Below, piece by piece: positions 59,224 to 64,000 of a DNA stretch of 64,000 nt. The position numbers and the translations under genes are program-made. The DNA lies in NCBI RefSeq assembly GCF_039534085.1, contig NZ_BAAAUT010000001.1, positions 171,395 to 235,394 of the forward strand, read 5' to 3'. Numbering within the stretch: position 1 is the first letter of the stretch; each line of letters begins with the position of its first letter. The notes beneath the pieces were generated by a model. It saw nothing but the letters and a program-made list of their open reading frames with translations, made no database searches and was not told the DNA's origin. This stretch comes from Planomonospora_B alba (GTDB taxonomy: Bacteria > Actinomycetota > Actinomycetes > Streptosporangiales > Streptosporangiaceae).

Positions 59224-60384
59224 TCAGGCGCGGGCCGCGATGCGGGTGATGAGCGGCTGCACCAGGCGCGCGGCCAGCGGGCCGAAGGCCGCCAGGATGA
59301 GCACGTAGGTGGCGGCCAGCGGCCCCAGGTCGGGGTGGGCGCCGGCCGACACGGCCAGACCGGCGATGACGATGTTGAACTCACCGCGCGGGATGAGCGA
59401 GATGCCCGCGCGCACCCGGCCGGCCCGGGCGATGCCGGCGCGCCGGGCGGCGTAGACGCCGGTGAACAGCTTGGTGACCATGCTGACCAGGGCGAGCGCC
59501 GCGGCCAGCAGGGCGACGGGCGGGATCTTCGTCGGGTCGGTCTGCAGGCCGAAGAAGACGAAGAAGACCGCGGCGAACAGGTCGCGCAGCGGGGCCAGCA
59601 GCTGCTGGGCGTCCTCGGCCAGCTCGCCCGAGAGGGCGATGCCGACCAGGAACGCGCCGACCGCGGCCGAGACCTGCAGCTGCTGGGCGGCGCCGGCCAC
59701 CAGCAGCGCGAGCCCGACGACCTTCAGCAGCAGCACCTCGGAGTTCGGGCTGGCCACGAACGCCTCGATGAACCGGCCGTAGCGGAGCGCGACCAGCAGG
59801 ACCACGCTGACCGTGGCCAGCGCGATGCCGACGGTGATCGCCCCGTTGACCAGGCTGAGGCCCGCGAGCATGGCCGTCAGGACCGGCAGGTAGACCGCCA
59901 TGGTCAGGTCCTCGAAGACCAGCAGCGACAGCACCACCGGGGTCTCGCGGTTACCGATCCAGCCCAGGTCGCTCAGGACCTTGGCGGCGATGCCGGAGGA
60001 GGTGGCGTAGGTGACGCCGGCCATGGCCACGGCGGCGACCGGGCCCCAGCCGAGCAGCAGCGCGCAGATCGCGCCGGGCGCGGCGTTGAGCACCAGGTCG
60101 ACCAGGCCGGCCCGGGCGTTGCCCTTGAGGCTGGTGACGAGCTCGTCGGCGTTGTACTCCAGGCCGAGGGTGAGCAGCAGCAGGATGACACCGATCTCGG
60201 CGCCGGTGGCGATGAACTCCTCGCTGGTGGCGAGGGGCACGATGCCGCCGGTGCCGAAGGCCAGGCCGGCGATCAGGTAGAGGGGGATGGGGGAGATGCC
60301 GACGCGCAGCGCCAGCGCCCCGAGGACGCCGAGCCCGAGCAGGACGGCACCGAGCTCCAGGAACAGGATCGCGACGTGGTGCAC
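59224..60384 (-). CDS. CPA2-type cation/proton antiporter (KhtU/KefB-like)
   Basis: A 386-aa membrane antiporter with about 11-12 helices. Visible are LEYNADELVTSLKGNARAGL, TYATSSGIAAKVLSDLGW, LLVFEDLTMAVYLPVL with the conserved acidic residue, and ISLIPRGEFNIVIAGL. These exchange K+ (or Na+) for H+. It is directly downstream of an RCK subunit (9-bp gap), forming the KhtT/KhtU pair. The start is GTG 60384. Confidence 0.93.
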   Translation of the reverse strand: MHHVAILFLELGAVLLGLGVLGALALRVGISPIPLYLIAGLAFGTGGIVPLATSEEFIATGAEIGVILLLLTLGLEYNADELVTSLKGNARAGLVDLVLNAAPGAICALLLGWGPVAAVAMAGVTYATSSGIAAKVLSDLGWIGNRETPVVLSLLVFEDLTMAVYLPVLTAMLAGLSLVNGAITVGIALATVSVVLLVALRYGRFIEAFVASPNSEVLLLKVVGLALLVAGAAQQLQVSAAVGAFLVGIALSGELAEDAQQLLAPLRDLFAAVFFVFFGLQTDPTKIPPVALLAAALALVSMVTKLFTGVYAARRAGIARAGRVRAGISLIPRGEFNIVIAGLAVSAGAHPDLGPLAATYVLILAAFGPLAARLVQPLITRIAARA

Positions 60385-60393
60385 TCGCGGCCC

Positions 60394-60876
60394 TCAGCCG
60401 TGGGCGACGATGTCGGCGACGGCGGACGTGCTCTCCGGGCTGCCCACGACGACCACGATGTCGCCGGCCTCCAGCCGGAAGTCCGGGGCCGGGCTGGCCG
60501 CCACCTGGCCGGAGCGGACCACGGCCACGATGGAGGCGCCGGTGCGGGAGCGGACCCGGGCGTCGCCCATCGGGCGCCCGGCGTACGGCGAGCCGGCCAC
60601 GATCGGGAACTGGAGGCTGACCAGCCCCTCGACCTCCTCGTGCAGGGCGTTGAGGCGCTGCACGATGCGCGGCGCGCCGAGCAGCTCGACCAGCGCGTCG
60701 GCCTCCTCGTCGTTGAGCTTGACGACCTCGCAGGCCCGGTCGGGATCGTCTTTGTCGTAGATCACCAGATCGCGGCGGCCCGTCCGGTGGGAGATGATCC
60801 CGATCCGGCGCCCGGAGCGCGTGGTGAACTCGTGCCGCAGCCCGATCCCCGGCAACGCCGTCTGCTCGACTTCCAC
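60394..60876 (-). CDS. RCK-type regulatory subunit of the cation/proton antiporter (KhtT-like)
   Basis: The 160-aa protein has the KhtT N-terminal domain (VEVEQTALPGIGLRHEFTT) and a C-terminal TrkA-C (RCK_C) domain (VRSRTGASIVAVVRSG, LEAGDIVVVVG). It gates the adjacent antiporter in response to nucleotide or pH. GTG 60876 is chosen because GGAGG is 9 nt upstream and related proteins start at this motif. ATGs at 60894 and 60900 are alternatives. Confidence 0.88.
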   Translation of the reverse strand: MEVEQTALPGIGLRHEFTTRSGRRIGIISHRTGRRDLVIYDKDDPDRACEVVKLNDEEADALVELLGAPRIVQRLNALHEEVEGLVSLQFPIVAGSPYAGRPMGDARVRSRTGASIVAVVRSGQVAASPAPDFRLEAGDIVVVVGSPESTSAVADIVAHG

Positions 60877-61113
60877 CGCGCCGATCCTCCGCATTCCCAT
60901 GTAGCCATCATGTTTCCCCGAAAACTACCAATCGACGCCGTCGGACACCGAACCGGTCTGTCGGCGGGGCCGGGACCGCAGAGGCGGGTGCGGCGCCGCC
61001 CGTGCGCGGTGCGCAGGCGCGGACGGCGGCAGGGGACGGCGCGCGGCGGGACTGCGGCACGGCGGCGCGCGGCGGGGCTTGCGCGGGGGCTATGGGCGGG
61101 AGAGGCTTCCCCC

Positions 61114-62268
61114 ATGCCAGAGGACCGCCCGTACGATCTCGTGCTGTTCGGCGCCACCGGCTTCACCGGCGCGCTCACCGCCGCCTACCTCGCCCGCGCG
61201 ACCGGCCCGGACTGCCGCTGGGCGCTGGCCGGCCGGAGCCGGGCCCGGCTGGAGGCGGTCGCCGCGCGGATCGGCCGGCCGGAGCTGCCGCTGCTCCACG
61301 CCGACGCCGCCGACCCGGTCTCGCTGGCCGGGGTCGCCCGCAGCGCGCGCGTGGTCGCCACCACCGTGGGCCCGTACATCGTGCACGGCGAGCCGCTGGC
61401 CGCCGCCTGCGCGGAGGCGGGCACCCACTACGCCGACATCACCGGCGAGCCGGAGTTCGTCGACCTGGTCTTCGCCCGCCACCACGCGCGGGCGCGGGAG
61501 ACCGGCGCCAAGCTCGTGCACGCCTGCGGGTTCGACTCCGTCCCGCACGACCTGGGCGTGCACTTCACCGTCCGGCGGCTGCCCGAGGGCGTGCCGCTCC
61601 GCGTCGACGGGTACGTGCGGGCGGGCGGGCGGCCGTCGGCCGGCACCGTGCACTCGGCCGTCACGGTGCTGGCCCGGGCCCGGCAGAGCGCGTCGGCCGC
61701 CCGCGAGCGGAGACGCCTGGAGGAACGCCCGGCCGGGCGCCGGGTGCGGGCCGTGCCCGGCCCGCCGCACCGGGTGGGCGGATGGGCGCTCCCGCTGCCC
61801 ACGCTCGACCCGCGGATCGTCGCGCGCTCGGCCCGCGCGCTGGAGCGCTACGGCCCGGACTTCGTCTACCGCCACCACGCGGCGGTCCGGACCCTGCCCG
61901 GCGCACTGGGCCTGGCCGCGGGCGCCGGGGCGCTGGCCGTGCTCGCGCAGATCCCGCCGGTGCGCGCGGCGCTGCTGGAGCGCTTCCGGCCCGGGGACGG
62001 CCCCACCCCCGAGCAGCGGGCCGCGGGCTGGTTCAAGGTCACCTTCGACGGGCGCGGCGGGGGCGAGCGGGTCGTCACCGAGGTCGCGGGCGGCGATCCC
62101 GGCTACGACGAGACGGCGAAGATGCTGGCCGAGTCGGCGCTCTGCCTGGCCTTCGACGACCTGCCGGAGACGTCGGGGCAGACGACCACCGCCGCGGCGA
62201 TGGGCGAGGCGCTGACCGCCCGCCTGGAGCGGGCGGGCATCACCTTCCGGGTCCTGTCCCGGGGCTGA
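61114..62268 (+). CDS. Trans-acting enoyl reductase / saccharopine-dehydrogenase-like protein
   Basis: A 384-aa NAD(P)-fold protein of the Rv2449c/saccharopine-dehydrogenase-like group. It has YDLVLFGATGFTGALTAAYL and AGRSRARLEAVAARIG, then VATTVGPYIVHGEPLAAACA, HYADITGEPEFVD and HACGFDSVPHDLG. Mycobacterial relatives act as trans enoyl reductases, but here the role is unknown. ATG 61114 follows GGGAGAGG. The frame reaching back to 59128 is a shadow of the antiporter pair. It is convergent with the PflA fusion. Confidence 0.9.
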   Translation: MPEDRPYDLVLFGATGFTGALTAAYLARATGPDCRWALAGRSRARLEAVAARIGRPELPLLHADAADPVSLAGVARSARVVATTVGPYIVHGEPLAAACAEAGTHYADITGEPEFVDLVFARHHARARETGAKLVHACGFDSVPHDLGVHFTVRRLPEGVPLRVDGYVRAGGRPSAGTVHSAVTVLARARQSASAARERRRLEERPAGRRVRAVPGPPHRVGGWALPLPTLDPRIVARSARALERYGPDFVYRHHAAVRTLPGALGLAAGAGALAVLAQIPPVRAALLERFRPGDGPTPEQRAAGWFKVTFDGRGGGERVVTEVAGGDPGYDETAKMLAESALCLAFDDLPETSGQTTTAAAMGEALTARLERAGITFRVLSRG

Positions 62269-62389
62269 CCCCGGTTCACGCCGCGCGGGCGGGGCGGTCC
62301 GCCGTCGCCCCGCACGACGTGAGAGTCACGACCGTCCCCGCCGCGCGGGCGGGGCGGCCCGCCGTACGCCGCTCGCGCGGTCCGGCCGC

Positions 62390-63565
62390 TCAGCGGCTGC
62401 GCACCCCGTGGGCGCGGAACTGCGCGTGCACCCGCTCCAGCAGCTCCGCCGAGGGCGGCTCGGTGCCGGGCAGCGGGTACGGCAGGCCGAGCCCGGCGTA
62501 CTTGGCCTCGGCCATCCGGTGGTAGGGGAGCACGTCGACGTGCTCGACGTTGGGCAGGGTCGCGGCGAAGGCGGCCAGGCCGTCGACGTTCTCCTCGGCG
62601 TCGGTCAGGCCCGGCACCAGGACGAACCGGACCCAGGCCGGGCGGCCGAGCTCGGCCAGGCGGCGGGCGAAGCGGACCGTGGGGTCGGGATCGCGCGTGG
62701 TGACCTTCCGGTAGGCCGCCGGGTCCCACGACTTGACGTCCAGCAGGACGAGGTCGGTGTCGGCGAGCAGGGCGTCGCTCGCCCGGTGCCCGAGGTGGCC
62801 GGAGGTGTCCAGCGCCGTGTGCAGGCCGGTCTCGCGGCAGCGGCGCAGGAGCTCGCCGGTGAAGGCCGGCTGCATGAGCGGCTCGCCGCCGCCGGCGATC
62901 CGGATGAACCGGCGGTAGCGCTCGGCCCGGGCCACGAGCGCGTCGACCGTGGTGCGCGTGCCGTCGTGCATCCGCCAGGTGCCGGGGTTGTGGCAGTACA
63001 GGCAGCGCAGCGGGCAGCCGGAGGCGAACACCACGAAGCGGGTGCCGGGCCCGTCCACCCCCGTGGAGATGTCCCAGGAGTGGACGGAGCCGGTGACGGG
63101 CCCGGCGGTCCCGGCGGCGGGCCCGGCCGCGGCGGGCACCGCCGTCGGGACCTCAGACAGGCTGTCGGCGGCCACCGACAGGCCGGCGATGCCGCAGGCG
63201 AGGGTGCGCTTGACCGGGTAGTCGTGCAGCGCCATCTCGATGCGCTCGTAGGCGTACTTGCCGTGCATGTAGTGGATGACGTTGAGCGCGTCGACGTAGG
63301 TCTCGGCCACCCAGTCCATCATCCGGTCCAGGGCGGCGGCGACCTCGTCGTAGGAGAGCCGGTCGCCGGTGACCGGCGGGTGCGCGGGGCCGACCTGCTC
63401 GCCGGTGATCTCGTCGCGGCCGCCGTTGATCGCGTACAGCAGGGTCTTGGCCAGGTTCACCCGGGCGCCGAAGAACTGCATCTGCCGGCCCACCGGCATC
63501 GCCGAGACGCAGCAGGCGATGGCGGTTCGTCGGGACCTCCGCCTTGGAAAACCGTCCGCATTCAT
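62390..63565 (-). CDS. Pyruvate formate-lyase fragment fused to radical-SAM activase
   Basis: The 391-aa protein has two parts. Residues 14-137 match the active-site region of pyruvate formate-lyase: AIACCVSAMPVGRQMQFFGA holds the catalytic Cys pair, then NLAKTLLYAINGG, MMDWVAETYVDALNVIHYMH and TLACGIAGLSVAADSLS. The first ~400 residues and the glycyl-radical C-terminus are missing. After an Ala/Gly/Pro linker (138-157), residues 158-391 are a complete PflA-type activase with GVDGPGTRFVVFASGCPLRC and the CxxxCxxC cluster at 184-191. ATG 63565 is a plausible start. The frame is unbroken. Confidence 0.85.
   Translation of the reverse strand: MNADGFPRRRSRRTAIACCVSAMPVGRQMQFFGARVNLAKTLLYAINGGRDEITGEQVGPAHPPVTGDRLSYDEVAAALDRMMDWVAETYVDALNVIHYMHGKYAYERIEMALHDYPVKRTLACGIAGLSVAADSLSEVPTAVPAAAGPAAGTAGPVTGSVHSWDISTGVDGPGTRFVVFASGCPLRCLYCHNPGTWRMHDGTRTTVDALVARAERYRRFIRIAGGGEPLMQPAFTGELLRRCRETGLHTALDTSGHLGHRASDALLADTDLVLLDVKSWDPAAYRKVTTRDPDPTVRFARRLAELGRPAWVRFVLVPGLTDAEENVDGLAAFAATLPNVEHVDVLPYHRMAEAKYAGLGLPYPLPGTEPPSAELLERVHAQFRAHGVRSR
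63155..63526 (-). pseudogene. pflB internal fragment inside the fusion
   Basis: This is the DNA of the PFL-like residues 14-137. It represents only ~125 of the ~750 residues of PflB and cannot form a glycyl radical by itself. Deletion of both ends of an ancestral pflB upstream of pflA explains it simply. Confidence 0.6.
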
Positions 63566-63816
63566 GTTCGCCCCGGGGAGGGACCCGGACCGGAGCCGGA
63601 CGTCACCGCGGGCAGGGACCTTCGTCACGAGGAGGCCGCGGCGGCTCACGCGGCGCCGAGGACCTCCGGCGCGGGCCGGCGGGGCGCCCGCGGCACGGCG
63701 GGCCCGTCCCACGCGGCGCCCGCCCCCGCCCGGGGGCGGGTGCCTGTCTTCGCTCCCGCCCGGACCGGGTGGAAGACTTGGGGGTGGGTCTGGCCCGACG
63801 GACGGAGGGGACGGGC

Positions 63817-64000
63817 GTGGGCGAGGGATCTCTGCTTCCGCACATGCGGCTGGACGACCTGCTGGCGGAGCTGCGTGACCGGCTGGAGACGGTGCTCGCG
63901 ACCCGGGACCGGGTGCACGCGCTGCTGGAGGCCGTGGTCTCGGTGGGCAGCGACCTCGACCTGGAGACCGTGCTGCGCCGCATCACCGAGGCGGCGACCG
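63817..64000 (+). CDS. GAF-domain sensor histidine kinase, 5' end only
   Basis: A partial protein reads MGEGSLLPHMRLDDLLAELR, a helical segment, then VHALLEAVVSVGSDLDLETV and LRRITEAAT, the start of a GAF domain. This is the N-terminus of DevS/DosT-like GAF kinases of actinobacteria. GTG 63817 has GGAGGGG at 6-nt spacing. The frame is open to the window end. Confidence 0.8.
   Translation, partial: MGEGSLLPHMRLDDLLAELRDRLETVLATRDRVHALLEAVVSVGSDLDLETVLRRITEAAT

Noticed and set aside
62280..62370. Direct repeat of a ~24-bp GC-only sequence in the convergent spacer
   Set aside because: It is simple GC-rich sequence and could be part of terminator hairpins; there is no mobile element evidence.

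Overview
This is a 64 kb window of very high-GC actinobacterial chromosome. WhiB and F420-dependent PPOX genes, GTG/TTG starts, LacI- and DasR-type operators, an HGxxPAAW-type membrane peptide and a TfCut2-like cutinase all point to the Actinomycetota, most likely Streptosporangiales (Streptosporangiaceae or Thermomonosporaceae); that placement is inference. I found no rRNA, tRNA, CRISPR array, transposase or phage gene. One 10-N assembly gap lies at 33872-33881.

Layout. (1) 1-8.8 kb holds housekeeping and accessory redox genes: a zinc alcohol dehydrogenase coupled to an SRPBCC protein, a WhiB factor, topoisomerase IB, two F420-type PPOX enzymes, a siderophore-interacting protein with an iron box, a CHAP amidase, an alpha/beta hydrolase and a cytochrome P450. 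(2) 8.8-19.7 kb holds a FAD/Rieske fusion, a second P450, and a secreted polysaccharide-degrading block: GH16-CBM6 beta-glucanase, three PL1 pectate lyases and an RTX-like protein. LacI-type palindromes sharing the core AGCGCT lie beside the glucanase and the lyases. (3) 19.8-31.3 kb holds a Nudix-SDR fusion, two paralogous HTH-methyltransferase-specificity proteins, a STAS protein, an ABC sugar importer with three DasR-like operators, and a HAD-HerA ATPase fusion. (4) 31.4-40.7 kb holds a DUF418 protein, a DUF3152 metalloprotease-like protein, the gap, a polyester-hydrolase/cutinase, a GGDEF-EAL protein and a giant LuxR (LAL) regulator. (5) 40.9-47.6 kb is a complete mannitol-type PTS operon: DeoR regulator, 1-phosphofructokinase, EIIC, EIIB, EIIA, zinc dehydrogenase, HPr and EI. 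(6) 47.8-59 kb holds a thioredoxin-reductase-like flavoprotein, a second STAS gene, a subtilase, and a cell-wall cassette: Ddl, MurF and an Asp/Glu-type racemase, followed by a response regulator, sensor kinase and GerMN lipoprotein, then a beta-lactamase-fold protein. (7) 59.2-64 kb holds a K+/H+ antiporter with its RCK subunit, an enoyl-reductase-like protein, an odd PflB-fragment/PflA fusion, and the start of a GAF sensor kinase.

The most interesting signals are as follows. A 65-bp block, differing at only three positions, lies in front of both the ddl-murF-racemase unit and the response-regulator unit, so the cell-wall cassette looks like a two-component-controlled regulon. A piece of the pyruvate formate-lyase active-site region, including the Cys-Cys pair, is fused in frame to its own activase. 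The mannitol-PTS operon has no recognisable mannitol-1-phosphate 5-dehydrogenase (MtlD) but carries a zinc dehydrogenase and a 1-phosphofructokinase. The two STAS genes share a 38-nt leader element. The divergent pectate-lyase promoters each have a LacI-type palindrome just past the -10.
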